NCBI GenBank assembly: GCA_041917255.1 | Contig: JAYRYA010000006.1 | Coordinates: 1 to 64,000 of the forward strand | Direction of reading: 5' to 3' | From: Zoogloea sp041917255 | GTDB taxonomy: Bacteria > Pseudomonadota > Gammaproteobacteria > Burkholderiales > Rhodocyclaceae | Length of the DNA: 64,000 nt | Shown here: one piece after another, positions 1 to 7,457 of the stretch | Layout of the letters: every line of letters begins with the position of its first letter | Numbering within the stretch: the stretch's first letter is position 1 | The notes under the pieces: model-generated | Databases searched by the model: none | Told to the model about the DNA's origin: nothing | Seen by the model: only the letters and a program-made list of their open reading frames with translations | Translations under genes and position numbers: made by a program

Positions 1-63
1 TGCGAAAGAGGGCCGAATTATAAAGAACTATCAGAACACGTCAACAGGTTTGGGGAAATTAAT

Positions 64-1263
64 TCAAACCAACGACACACGTGCGAACTTGCGCTTGCCG
101 ACCTGCAGCACGACAACACCTCCCGCCGACAGCATCAGGCCGCGATCCGACACCCTCTCGCCATCAAGACGAACTCCACCCTGATCAATCATTCGCAGGG
201 ATTCGGAGGTACTCGCCGTCAGCCCAGCCTGCTTGAGCACTGTAGCAATGGCCAGCCCATCCGCCCCCGCCCCAACAGTGACCTCGGGAATATCGTCTGG
301 AATCGCATTCCGCTGGAAGCGCGCTTCAAAATCCTCAAGGGCTGCAACGGCCGCTGCAGCACCGTGAAAACGCGCAACTAGTTCCTGGGCGAGCTTGACC
401 TTGACGTCCCGTGGATTCCGCCCCTCGGTGATCGAGCGGCGAAGCGTCTTGATCTCAGTCGCCGGCAAGAAGGACAGCAGATCGTAGTAACGCCACATGA
501 GGTCATCAGAAACCGACATCACTTTTCCGAAGATCTCATTGGGCGGCTCGTAGATACCGATGTAGTTGCCGAGCGACTTGGACATCTTGCTAACACCATC
601 CAGGCCTTCAAGCAGCGGCATCGTCAGCACGCACTGGGGCGCCTGACCGTAGTGCTTCTGCAGCTCACGCCCGACCAGCAAGTTGAAGCGCTGATCCGTA
701 CCGCCCAGCTCAACATCCGCCTTCATCGCCACCGAGTCATAACCCTGACAGAGCGGGTACAGGAATTCATGAATCGCGATAGGCTGCTGCCCGGCGTAGC
801 GCTTGGCAAAGTCATCCCGCTCAAGCATCCGCGCGACCGTGTGCTGAGCGGCCAGACGGATCATTCCGGACGCGCCGAGCGCCTCCATCCAGCTGGAGTT
901 GAAGCACACCTCGGTCTTCGCCGGATCCAGGATCTTGAACACCTGCTCCTGGTAGGTCTTCGCATTCTCGAGCACCTGCTCGCGGGTGAGCGGCGGGCGA
1001 GTCGTGTTCTTGCCCGACGGATCGCCAATCATCCCGGTGAAGTCGCCGATCAGGAACATCACCTGATGGCCGAGATCCTGAAAGTGGCGAAGCTTGTTGA
1101 TCAGGACGGTATGCCCCAAATGCAGATCCGGCGCCGTCGGGTCAAAACCAGCCTTGACGCGCAGCGGGCGGCCCGTCTTGAGCTTCTCGACGAGCTCCGC
1201 TTCAATCAGGAGCTCGTCGGCTCCGCGCTTGATGAGCTCCAGCGCTGCAGTAATTTCAATCAT
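64..1263 (-). CDS. tyrS: Tyrosyl-tRNA synthetase
   Basis: This cytoplasmic class I aminoacyl-tRNA synthetase charges tRNA-Tyr with tyrosine. The 399-residue protein has the HIGH-type motif HLGH at about residues 48-51 after DPTAPDL, the KMSKS motif (VSKMSKSLGN) near residue 230, and a C-terminal S4-like RNA-binding segment (about 340-399, with SLRMIDQGGVRLDGERV). The length and motif spacing fit the TyrZ-like, longer bacterial form. It starts with ATG and is divergent from the M23 peptidase gene, with a 73-base shared promoter gap. It ends 63 bases from the window edge. Identification is secure. Confidence 0.97.
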   Translation of the reverse strand: MIEITAALELIKRGADELLIEAELVEKLKTGRPLRVKAGFDPTAPDLHLGHTVLINKLRHFQDLGHQVMFLIGDFTGMIGDPSGKNTTRPPLTREQVLENAKTYQEQVFKILDPAKTEVCFNSSWMEALGASGMIRLAAQHTVARMLERDDFAKRYAGQQPIAIHEFLYPLCQGYDSVAMKADVELGGTDQRFNLLVGRELQKHYGQAPQCVLTMPLLEGLDGVSKMSKSLGNYIGIYEPPNEIFGKVMSVSDDLMWRYYDLLSFLPATEIKTLRRSITEGRNPRDVKVKLAQELVARFHGAAAAVAALEDFEARFQRNAIPDDIPEVTVGAGADGLAIATVLKQAGLTASTSESLRMIDQGGVRLDGERVSDRGLMLSAGGVVVLQVGKRKFARVSLV

Positions 1264-1336
1264 ATTTGTCCTCGAGCAAATCCAAGTCGCGAACTATTTG
1301 GTAGACTTCGCGGCTTGTTTTTGCTTGGAAATCCCG

Positions 1337-2662
1337 ATGCTTGGAGAAAAGTCGATAATTTTAGCGCATCTCAAAAAGCTTCGTGCAGACGACCCGGTCA
1401 AGGCCTGGCGCCTGCTGAGCGCAGGCATCGGCTCCGCGATCGGGATGGCTGCGGCCATCGCGGTGGCGCCGGGCACTACGCCAACCCCCACTACAACAGA
1501 AACCGTCGTCGAACAACTCACCGCTGTTCCCGCCGTCGTGCGCCGGGACGATACGCGCCCCTTCATCCGGGAAGACCGCATCAAGAATGGCGAAAGTTTT
1601 GCCAGCGCACTTCGCCGCCTGGGCGTTTCATCCAGCGCCATCACCGCCCAGGCCAACAATCCCAAACTGACGCGTGAGCTAGCCGGCACTTTCCGGCCAG
1701 GCGCCACGCTCATCGTTGCCACCACCGCCGAAGGCGGCCTGCTATCCGCCTCGATCTGCCCACCCGGCGCCGACACAAGCCTGACGGTCGAGGTGATCGA
1801 CGGAAAACTCCAGGCCGGCCAGCGCGACCTGCCGCTGGAGACGCGAGTACATATGCAGAGCGGCGTGGTCCAGTCTTCGCTGTTTGCCGCAATGGACGCC
1901 GCCGGCCTGCCCGACAGCGTGGCCGAAGAACTATCCCGCATCTTTGGCGACGACATCGACTTCCACTCCGACCTGCGCCGTGGCGACCGATTCAGCGTGA
2001 TCTACGAAGTCGCCTACCATCAGGGGCGCGCCATCCGCACGGGACGCATCCTCGCCGCGGAGTTCATCAACCAGGGCAGCCGCCACTCCGCGTACCTCTT
2101 CACCCATCCGAACGGCACTCAGGAGTACTACAACCAGGACGGCAAGAGCCACAAGGAAGGTTTCCTGCGCTCGCCACTTGAGTTCTCCCGGGTCAGCTCG
2201 GGCTTCTCCATGCGACTCCACCCGGTTTTCGGTACTTGGCGCGAGCACAAGGGCGTGGACTACTCAGCCCCCCACGGTACCGCCGTCAAGGCTACCGCCG
2301 ATGGCGTGGTGGAGTTCGTCGGCCAACAGAATGGCTACGGCAATTTCATCGTCCTCCGCCACAAGGACAAATACACCACCGCCTATGGCCATCTGAGCGG
2401 ATTTGCCCGGGAGATCAAGACCGGCGCACGGATCAGCCAGGGCGCCACCATCGGCTTCGTTGGCAGCACCGGCTGGGCAACCGGACCACACCTGCACTAC
2501 GAATTTCGGATCAACAACGTGCACCAGGATCCGCTCACCGTCACTCTACCCAACGCCGCAGCACTCGCCGGCAACACGCTCAGCGCCTTCCGCCAGCAGA
2601 CCGACGCACTCGTCAGCCAGATCGCCCATCTCCAGCAGAGCAAGTTCGTTCAGCTAGACTGA
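1337..2662 (+). CDS. M23-family murein endopeptidase (LytM domain)
   Basis: This is a cell-envelope zinc peptidase that probably cleaves peptidoglycan cross-bridges. The frame is open far upstream, but that part overlaps tyrS on the other strand. The ATG at 1337 gives 441 residues with an N-terminal membrane anchor (LLSAGIGSAIGMAAAIAVA, about residues 20-40), an OapA/Csd3-like middle region, and a C-terminal LytM domain. The zinc and catalytic motifs are HKGVDY and GPHLHYEF. An intact metal site suggests an active hydrolase rather than a degenerate activator. The neighbouring order tyrS-(divergent)-M23 is common in betaproteobacteria. The start is the best choice but has only a weak ribosome-binding site. 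Confidence 0.9.
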   Translation: MLGEKSIILAHLKKLRADDPVKAWRLLSAGIGSAIGMAAAIAVAPGTTPTPTTTETVVEQLTAVPAVVRRDDTRPFIREDRIKNGESFASALRRLGVSSSAITAQANNPKLTRELAGTFRPGATLIVATTAEGGLLSASICPPGADTSLTVEVIDGKLQAGQRDLPLETRVHMQSGVVQSSLFAAMDAAGLPDSVAEELSRIFGDDIDFHSDLRRGDRFSVIYEVAYHQGRAIRTGRILAAEFINQGSRHSAYLFTHPNGTQEYYNQDGKSHKEGFLRSPLEFSRVSSGFSMRLHPVFGTWREHKGVDYSAPHGTAVKATADGVVEFVGQQNGYGNFIVLRHKDKYTTAYGHLSGFAREIKTGARISQGATIGFVGSTGWATGPHLHYEFRINNVHQDPLTVTLPNAAALAGNTLSAFRQQTDALVSQIAHLQQSKFVQLD

Positions 2663-2682
2663 ATACCGCGATTGCCGCAACA

Positions 2683-2724
2683 AAACACAAGGCCCGGCAT
2701 CGCGAGATGACGGGCCTTGTGTTT
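2683..2724. terminator. Bidirectional intrinsic terminator
   Basis: A 14-bp perfect stem (AAACACAAGGCCCG at 2683-2696 paired with 2711-2724) has A-rich and T-rich flanks. It lies between the convergent M23 peptidase and erpA genes, so it probably serves both. Confidence 0.8.
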
Positions 2725-2764
2725 GTGGTGCGGCAGCTAACGCCAGCGCACCGGCACAACCATG

Positions 2765-3115
2765 TCAGGCAGAGAAGGACGAACCGCAGCCGCAGGTGCT
2801 AGTGGCATTCGGATTGCGGATAACGAACTGCGAACCCTCAAGGCCTTCGGTGTAATCGATCTCCGCACCCACGAGGTACTGATAGCTCATCGGGTCGATA
2901 AGCAACATGACGCCATCTTTCTCCATCACGGTGTCGTCGTCGTTGCGAATCTCGTCGAAGGTGAAACCGTACTGGAAGCCGGAACAGCCACCGCCGGTCA
3001 CAAACACCCGCAGCTTGAGGTCGGGATTGCCTTCCTCAATGATCAGATCCTTGACCTTGTTGGCAGCGCTATCGGTGAAGACCAGGGGAACAGGGGTCTC
3101 GGTCACAGCATTCAT
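2765..3115 (-). CDS. erpA: A-type iron-sulfur carrier protein ErpA
   Basis: This protein delivers Fe-S clusters to apo-enzymes in the cytoplasm. The 116 residues show the HesB/IscA fold signature with the three cluster-ligand cysteines: one in GGGCSGFQYGF and two in CGCGSSF at the C-terminus. The ATG at 3115 follows a clear AAGGAG site. The internal sequence LRVFVTGGGCSG and the DDTVMEKDGV segment match ErpA better than IscA or SufA. It faces the M23 gene and shares its terminator. Upstream lies argC in the same orientation, about 100 bases away. Confidence 0.93.
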   Translation of the reverse strand: MNAVTETPVPLVFTDSAANKVKDLIIEEGNPDLKLRVFVTGGGCSGFQYGFTFDEIRNDDDTVMEKDGVMLLIDPMSYQYLVGAEIDYTEGLEGSQFVIRNPNATSTCGCGSSFSA

Positions 3116-3214
3116 GAAACAACTCCTTCAAATTTATCGTCTGATTATGGTCAGCCTCCAGGCCTCGGTCAAGGCATGGGCATCAAATAGTCGACAAAAT
3201 TACTCGTATTTAGT

Positions 3215-4243
3215 TCAAGGCATCAGCGGGATCTGACCGAGCCCGGCGGTTTCCTCCAGACCGAACAGGATGTTCATGTTCTGAACCGCCTGACCCGCCG
3301 CGCCCTTCACCAGATTGTCGATAACCGACAGCACGACCACCACATCCCCCGCCTGGGGACGATGAACCGCTATCCGGCACATATTGGCCGAACGCACCGA
3401 GCGCGTGGACGGATGCGAGCCCTTTGGCATCACATCGACAAAAGCCTCGCCAGCAAAGCGCTCTTCAAACAACGCCTGAAGATCGACGTCCTTCTTGATG
3501 CGTCCGTACAAGGTGGCATGAATGCCGCGGATCATGGGCGTCAGGTGAGGCACAAAGGTCAAGCCGACCGGTGCGTTGGCAAAACGGGACAGCCCCTGCC
3601 GGATTTCGGGCAGATGACGGTGCCCGGCAACGCCATACGCCTGGAAATTGTCGGCGGATTCGGAGAACAGAATGTGTGTCTCGGCTTTGCGCCCTGCGCC
3701 GGAAACACCCGACTTGGCGTCGGCCACCAGATTGTCGAGCTCGATCACGCCCGCTTCAACCAGCGGCAGGAAACCCAACTGCACGGCGGTCGGATAGCAG
3801 CCGGGATTGGCGATCACGCGCGCCTTCTTGATGGCCTCACGGTTCACCTCAGGCAAACCATACACCGCCTCGGCCACCAGCTCGGGGCAGGCGTGCTTCA
3901 TGCCATACCACTTCTCCCACTCGGCGATGTCCGTGATACGGAAATCGGCAGCGAGGTCGATCACCTTCACACCAGCCGCCACCAGTTCGGCCGCCTGCTG
4001 CATTGCAATTCCGTTCGGAGTGGCAAAGAACACGACATCACACGCCCCGAGGTCTGCCGCTTGAGGATCGACAAAGCACAAATCAACCCGGCGACGCAGG
4101 CTGGGAAACATATTGACCACCGGAACGCCAGCATCGCCCCGCGAGGTGATCGCCTTCAGCTCGACATCCGGATGCTGCGCCAGCAAACGCAGCAACTCGA
4201 CACCGGTGTAACCGGTTCCACCCACCACACCAACCTTGATCAT
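3215..4243 (-). CDS. argC: N-acetyl-gamma-glutamyl-phosphate reductase
   Basis: This enzyme performs the third step of arginine biosynthesis, the NADPH-dependent reduction of N-acetylglutamyl-phosphate to the semialdehyde. The 342 residues begin MIKVGVVGGTGYTG, the Rossmann nucleotide-binding motif. The active-site cysteine is in NPGCYPTAVQLGF. A TTG four codons upstream (4255) is in frame, but the ATG at 4243 lies directly in front of the conserved fold and after a GGGGGC purine run, so it is preferred. It lies downstream of rpsI but is separated from it by a terminator. Confidence 0.95.
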   Translation of the reverse strand: MIKVGVVGGTGYTGVELLRLLAQHPDVELKAITSRGDAGVPVVNMFPSLRRRVDLCFVDPQAADLGACDVVFFATPNGIAMQQAAELVAAGVKVIDLAADFRITDIAEWEKWYGMKHACPELVAEAVYGLPEVNREAIKKARVIANPGCYPTAVQLGFLPLVEAGVIELDNLVADAKSGVSGAGRKAETHILFSESADNFQAYGVAGHRHLPEIRQGLSRFANAPVGLTFVPHLTPMIRGIHATLYGRIKKDVDLQALFEERFAGEAFVDVMPKGSHPSTRSVRSANMCRIAVHRPQAGDVVVVLSVIDNLVKGAAGQAVQNMNILFGLEETAGLGQIPLMP

Positions 4244-4324
4244 GCTCGCCCCCAAATCAGGAAATGAACAGCCGGCGCACGCCAGCCAGATGCCTTTGCT
4301 GCCGAAAGATACTACGTCCAGATG

Positions 4325-4352
4325 ACAAAAAGCCGCCCGAAGGCGGCCTTTT
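4325..4352 (-). terminator. Intrinsic terminator of rplM-rpsI
   Basis: On the minus strand a GC-rich stem (GCCGCC/GGCGGC) closed by a TTCG tetraloop is followed by TTTTT. It lies just after the rpsI stop codon. Confidence 0.85.
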
Positions 4353-4369
4353 GATAAGGCTTGAAGCGA

Positions 4370-4762
4370 TTAACGCTTCGAGAACTGCTTGCGACGACGC
4401 GCCTTGCGGAAGCCAACCTTCTTACGCTCGACTTCACGGGCATCGCGGGTCACGAGACCCGCCTTCTTCAGCGGAGACTTGAGTTCCGCATCGTAGTCAA
4501 TCAGGGCGCGGGTGATGCCATGACGGACGGCACCAGCCTGACCGGATTCACCACCACCGGTCACATTGACCATAATGTCGAAGTGATCGGCGAAGTTGGT
4601 CAGAACCAGCGGCTGACGCACGATCATGCGGCCGGTTTCACGGGAGAAGAACTGATCGACCGGCTTGCCGTTCACGACGATGTTGCCGGTGCCCTTCTTG
4701 ATGAAGACGCGGGCAACAGCCGACTTGCGACGACCGGTACCGTAGTTGTAAGTCACAGCCAT
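4370..4762 (-). CDS. rpsI: 30S ribosomal protein S9
   Basis: This small-subunit ribosomal protein has a C-terminal tail that reaches the P-site tRNA. The 130 residues start with MAVTYNYGTGRRKSAVARV, have the typical GRRK N-terminus, and end in a basic tail (KARRRKQFSKR) with the conserved terminal KR. It is the second gene of the rplM-rpsI operon, 12 bases after rplM, the standard bacterial arrangement. Confidence 0.98.
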   Translation of the reverse strand: MAVTYNYGTGRRKSAVARVFIKKGTGNIVVNGKPVDQFFSRETGRMIVRQPLVLTNFADHFDIMVNVTGGGESGQAGAVRHGITRALIDYDAELKSPLKKAGLVTRDAREVERKKVGFRKARRRKQFSKR

Positions 4763-4774
4763 TATCGGCTCCTG

Positions 4775-5203
4775 TTAAATCGCGAGTACTTGGGGCTGCT
4801 GGGCGGCGTGCGGATGCTCGGCGCCGGCGTAGCACTTGAGCTTCTTCAGCATGGCGTAGCCGAGCGGGCCCTTGGGCAGCATGCCCTTGACGGCCTTTTC
4901 CAGCACGCGAGCAGGGAAGCGCTGCTGCAGCTTGGTGAAGTTGGTTTCGTAGATACCGCCCGGGTAACCGGAGTGACGGTAGTACTTCTTGTCCTGGGCC
5001 TTGGTGCCGGTCACACGCAGCTTATCGACATTAACGACGACAATGAAGTCACCGGTATCGACGTGCGGGGTGTAGATGGCTTTGTGTTTGCCGCGCAAGC
5101 GAAGCGCAACCTGGGAAGCAAGCCGACCAAGGACCAAGTCCGTCGCATCGACAACGAACCAGTCGCGCTTGACCTCATGCGGCTTGGCAGAAAACGTTTT
5201 CAT
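4775..5203 (-). CDS. rplM: 50S ribosomal protein L13
   Basis: This is an early-assembling large-subunit ribosomal protein. Its 142 residues include the L13 signatures DLVLGRLASQVA, YTPHVDTGDFIVVVN and the MLPKGPLGYAM block. It is the first gene of rplM-rpsI and is transcribed from a strong sigma-70-type promoter at 5254-5290, giving a leader of about 50 nt. A possible small-RNA gene on the same strand ends just upstream of this promoter. Confidence 0.98.
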   Translation of the reverse strand: MKTFSAKPHEVKRDWFVVDATDLVLGRLASQVALRLRGKHKAIYTPHVDTGDFIVVVNVDKLRVTGTKAQDKKYYRHSGYPGGIYETNFTKLQQRFPARVLEKAVKGMLPKGPLGYAMLKKLKCYAGAEHPHAAQQPQVLAI

Positions 5204-5253
5204 GGAGATTCCTCAGACTTTTCCCGACACCGGGACCGACTATAATTCGGAAA

Positions 5254-5290
5254 GCCGCGGATTGTATCGCACGGTTTTAACTGATGTCAA
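5254..5290 (-). promoter_or_regulatory. Promoter of rplM-rpsI
   Basis: Read on the minus strand, TTGACA (5285-5290) is followed after 18 bases by TACAAT (5261-5266). The predicted start is near 5254, about 50 nt before the rplM ATG. The -35 box is a perfect consensus, as expected for ribosomal protein genes. Confidence 0.75.
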
Positions 5291-5305
5291 ACACCACCTG
5301 AAGAT

Positions 5306-5337
5306 AAAAAAAAGCGCAGATCGGGGAGATCTGCGCT
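5306..5337 (-). terminator. Intrinsic terminator of the candidate sRNA
   Basis: AGCGCAGATC (5313-5322) pairs perfectly with GATCTGCGCT (5328-5337) around a five-base loop. On the minus strand it is followed by an eight-T tract (5306-5313). No protein gene on that strand ends here, which implies a non-coding transcript. Confidence 0.85.
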
Positions 5338-5408
5338 AAATCCACACCAAAGGAGGAGGGTGGAGGAGACACCTTTCAGCCACTCCAACATACAAAAGCG
5401 ACTGGACT
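5306..5408 (-). ncRNA. Candidate trans-acting small RNA with C-rich anti-SD loop
   Basis: A short transcription unit of about 103 nt lies between rplM and the osmC-like gene. On the minus strand it has a promoter (TTGCTT, 17-base spacer, CATAAT; predicted start A at 5408) and ends in a perfect 10-bp stem followed by eight T. Inside, AAAGG (about 5375-5371) can pair with CCTTT (about 5352-5348), leaving a loop rich in C and U. This loop contains two CUCCUCC motifs, complementary to Shine-Dalgarno sequences. I see no convincing coding frame within it. C-rich single-stranded loops of this kind are typical of Hfq-type trans-acting sRNAs. The class is inferred; the promoter, loop and terminator are seen directly. 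Confidence 0.62.
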
Positions 5409-5414
5409 GACTGC

Positions 5415-5443
5415 ATTATGGTCACGCCAAACTCTGCAAGCAA
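5415..5443 (-). promoter_or_regulatory. Promoter of the candidate sRNA with UP-like element
   Basis: On the minus strand the -35 TTGCTT (5438-5443) is 17 bases from the -10 CATAAT (5415-5420). Upstream of it (about 5444-5508) the DNA is strikingly AT-rich with A- and T-tracts, in a genome that is otherwise GC-rich. This looks like an UP element for strong transcription. Confidence 0.6.
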
Positions 5444-5503
5444 GCGTTTTTTGTGCATTGCAGTATAAATCTTTTGATTAAAAAATAAATTTTATTTATT
5501 TCT

Positions 5504-5530
5504 AAAAACCCCGACAAATCGAGGGTTTTT
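5504..5530. terminator. Hairpin with A/T flanks, direction unclear
   Basis: AAAAACCC (5504-5511) pairs with GGGTTTTT (5523-5530), with an inner CGA/TCG helix. It resembles an intrinsic terminator in either direction. No gene obviously ends here, so it may close another short transcript or insulate the sRNA promoter. From 5531 to 5706 I see only the palindrome listed next and the osmC leader. Confidence 0.5.
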
Positions 5531-5590
5531 GACGACTTGCTCCCGAAACAGCGACGTCTGCGAAGGCAGCTGCTACAACTTGGAGCAACC

Positions 5591-5613
5591 ATAATGTTGC
5601 ATTGCAACATTAT
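5591..5613. promoter_or_regulatory. 23-bp palindromic operator candidate
   Basis: Two perfect 11-base arms (ATAATGTTGCA and its complement) flank a single central base at 5602. The core TGCATTGCA recurs at 5454-5462, just upstream of the sRNA -35 box. The site lies about 95 bases before the osmC-like gene. TGC/GCA dyads of this type are known for several dimeric repressors, including PhaR of polyhydroxyalkanoate metabolism, but the regulator here is not known. Confidence 0.5.
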
Positions 5614-5706
5614 TGCGGCGCACCACACCTCGAGAGCCGGCTACAATCCACGCGCAGCGGGTGTCAGGTGATCCCGCACCTACAAGAAGACGCTTAGGAT
5701 CAAGAT

Positions 5707-6129
5707 ATGGAATGCGTAGTGAAATGGGCCGGCGGCGACAGCATGACCTTCCTGGCCGAAACGGGCTCCGGCCACCTGGTCGGCATGGATGGCGCCCCCG
5801 AGGCGGGGGGCCGCAATCTTGCACCGCGCCCGATGGAGCTGATGCTGGCTGGCGCCGGCGGCTGCACGGCGTTTGACGTGGTGCTGATCCTCAAACGCAG
5901 CCGGCAAGATGTGGTCGACTGCGCGGTGAGTCTCAAGGCAGACCGCGCCGAGACTGACCCGAAGGTGTTCACCCGCATCGCCTTTCACTACACCGTGAAG
6001 GGCCGCAATCTGAAGCCCGACTCGGTAGAGCGGGCAATCAAGCTCTCTTACGAGAAGTACTGCTCCGCGACGATCATGCTTGGCAAGACCGCCGAGATCA
6101 CCCACACTTGGGAAATCGTCGAAGTCTGA
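5707..6129 (+). CDS. OsmC family peroxiredoxin-like protein
   Basis: The OsmC/Ohr fold reduces organic hydroperoxides with a pair of cysteines. The 140 residues carry GGCTAFDVVLILKR (Cys near 56) and YCSATIMLGK (Cys near 118), placed as in the OsmC/YhfA group rather than Ohr. The N-terminal part (GHLVGMDGAPEAGG) is also typical of the YhfA subgroup, whose substrate is not clear. The start follows AGGA with good spacing. Its leader contains the 23-bp palindrome, so expression is probably controlled by a dimeric regulator. Confidence 0.88.
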   Translation: MECVVKWAGGDSMTFLAETGSGHLVGMDGAPEAGGRNLAPRPMELMLAGAGGCTAFDVVLILKRSRQDVVDCAVSLKADRAETDPKVFTRIAFHYTVKGRNLKPDSVERAIKLSYEKYCSATIMLGKTAEITHTWEIVEV

Positions 6130-6145
6130 TCCGACGCTCCACGCA

Positions 6146-6181
6146 CCCTTTGCCTCGCCACCCTCGCGACGAGGCAAAGGG
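6146..6181. terminator. Hairpin between convergent osmC-like gene and coq7
   Basis: CCCTTTGCCTCG (6146-6157) pairs perfectly with 6170-6181, a 12-bp stem. There is no T-tract, so it may act as a weak terminator or as an RNA 3'-end stabiliser for either gene. Confidence 0.5.
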
Positions 6182-6193
6182 GCTGACGTCCGT

Positions 6194-6814
6194 TCAGACC
6201 CAATAGGCGACGCCGGTCATCACCTTCGAGGTCGCCTTCATTGCGCTCTTGATCGGCAGTGGCAGTTCCACCGCCCCCAAACGCACCGCGGTTTCGGCGT
6301 GTGCCACCTCATCGGTCTTCATCTGTTCGACGATCTCCCGCGAGCGTTGGTCCTGCGGTGGCAGGCGGTCCAGATGGCTTTTCAGGTGCGACTCGACCTG
6401 ACGCTCGGTTTCCGCCAGAAAACCCAGATTCACGCCATCGCCAAACCGCGCAGCCAACATCCCGATGGCCAGCGACCCCGTGTACCACAGAGGATTGAGC
6501 ACGCTCTTGCGGCCACCGAGCTCGGCAATCCGCCTTTCGGTCCAGGCCAGGTGCTCGGTTTCCTCGTGGGCCGCGGATTCGAGCGCCCGCTTGATGCCTT
6601 CATCCTTCGACATCAGCGCCTGCCCCTGATAGAGCGCCTGGGCGCAGATCTCGCCGCAGTGATTGACGCGCATCAGCGCGGCCGCATGGCGCTTTTCCTC
6701 TTCGGAGAGTTCCGCCTCGGGCAGCTGTTCACCCGGTGTCGGACGAACGGTGTGGGCGTTGGCGAAAACGGTACGGAGCGCCTTGTCGAAACCGATGATC
6801 AACTGGTCAAGCAT
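6194..6814 (-). CDS. coq7: Demethoxyubiquinone hydroxylase Coq7
   Basis: This di-iron monooxygenase hydroxylates 2-polyprenyl-3-methyl-6-methoxy-1,4-benzoquinol in ubiquinone synthesis, at the inner membrane. The 206 residues contain the ferritin-like metal ligands in MRVNHCGEICAQ, the EETEHLAW motif and VEQMKTDEVAHAETA. The length fits the Coq7/UbiF-alternative family used by many betaproteobacteria. The CNP1-like gene lies 30 bases upstream on the same strand, so the two may be cotranscribed. Confidence 0.93.
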   Translation of the reverse strand: MLDQLIIGFDKALRTVFANAHTVRPTPGEQLPEAELSEEEKRHAAALMRVNHCGEICAQALYQGQALMSKDEGIKRALESAAHEETEHLAWTERRIAELGGRKSVLNPLWYTGSLAIGMLAARFGDGVNLGFLAETERQVESHLKSHLDRLPPQDQRSREIVEQMKTDEVAHAETAVRLGAVELPLPIKSAMKATSKVMTGVAYWV

Positions 6815-6844
6815 GTCCTGCCACCTATCTTGTTGTTGTGATGT

Positions 6845-7378
6845 TCAACGCACGCCGCCGTCGCGACGCAGGGAGTCGATGATCTGCGCAAGGCCCGGCC
6901 GGACAACACCCGGCGGACAGAAATAATCCTTGGCAAGCGCCGCATGGACACGGTTGGTCGTCTTCTCCTCGATCTGGCGCCATTCGACATTGCGCGAAGC
7001 GACCCACTCCCCCGGCTTACGACCGATCGCGTATAGCTTGCGCTCGACCGTTTCACAGCGGATGCCTTCGTAGCTCACGTTCTCGGCGCCGCCCTGGGTG
7101 CGCACCACGAGCGTGAAGCGCAGGACGCCATCGGCCGCCTGGCTGAGCGATTTTTCATCGATGTAGAAACGGGCGGTAGCCGTTGGCCCGATCTGAAGCG
7201 GAATGAGACTGGCGTCGGTCGGATACGTCGGGAACGGCACCTCGACCTCCTGCCAGGGAGCCTTGGATTCGTCTTCGAAGAGCGCGGTTCTCTGGGCCGA
7301 GGCCGGTGCTGCGATCAGCAGCCCTGCAACCACCGCCGGCACAAGGCCGGCGGGCAGGCGAAACGGGGTGGAAATCAT
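6845..7378 (-). CDS. CNP1-like family periplasmic protein
   Basis: The function is unknown. The 177-residue product begins with a signal peptide (cleavage after about residue 28, APASAQ) followed by a compact domain with FEDESKAPWQEVEVPFPTYP and VSYEGIRCETVERKLYAIGR. These resemble the CNP1-like domain first noted in a Neisseria protein. It is probably secreted to the periplasm. It shares orientation with coq7, 30 bases downstream, but no functional link to ubiquinone is evident from the sequence. Confidence 0.7.
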   Translation of the reverse strand: MISTPFRLPAGLVPAVVAGLLIAAPASAQRTALFEDESKAPWQEVEVPFPTYPTDASLIPLQIGPTATARFYIDEKSLSQAADGVLRFTLVVRTQGGAENVSYEGIRCETVERKLYAIGRKPGEWVASRNVEWRQIEEKTTNRVHAALAKDYFCPPGVVRPGLAQIIDSLRRDGGVR

Positions 7379-7457
7379 GAAAACCCTCGGGGGAGCAGAA
7401 ACGCGATTCTACAACTCCCCCGCCGGCCGAGCCAAAACCCGGCCGACAGGCCGCCAG

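Noticed and set aside
1094..1336. Upstream extension of the M23 peptidase frame
   Set aside because: It overlaps tyrS on the other strand and lies before the natural membrane-anchor start at 1337.
3996..4012. TGCATTGCA inside argC matching the palindrome core at 5598-5606
   Set aside because: Occurs within well-supported coding sequence and lacks extended dyad symmetry; probably chance.
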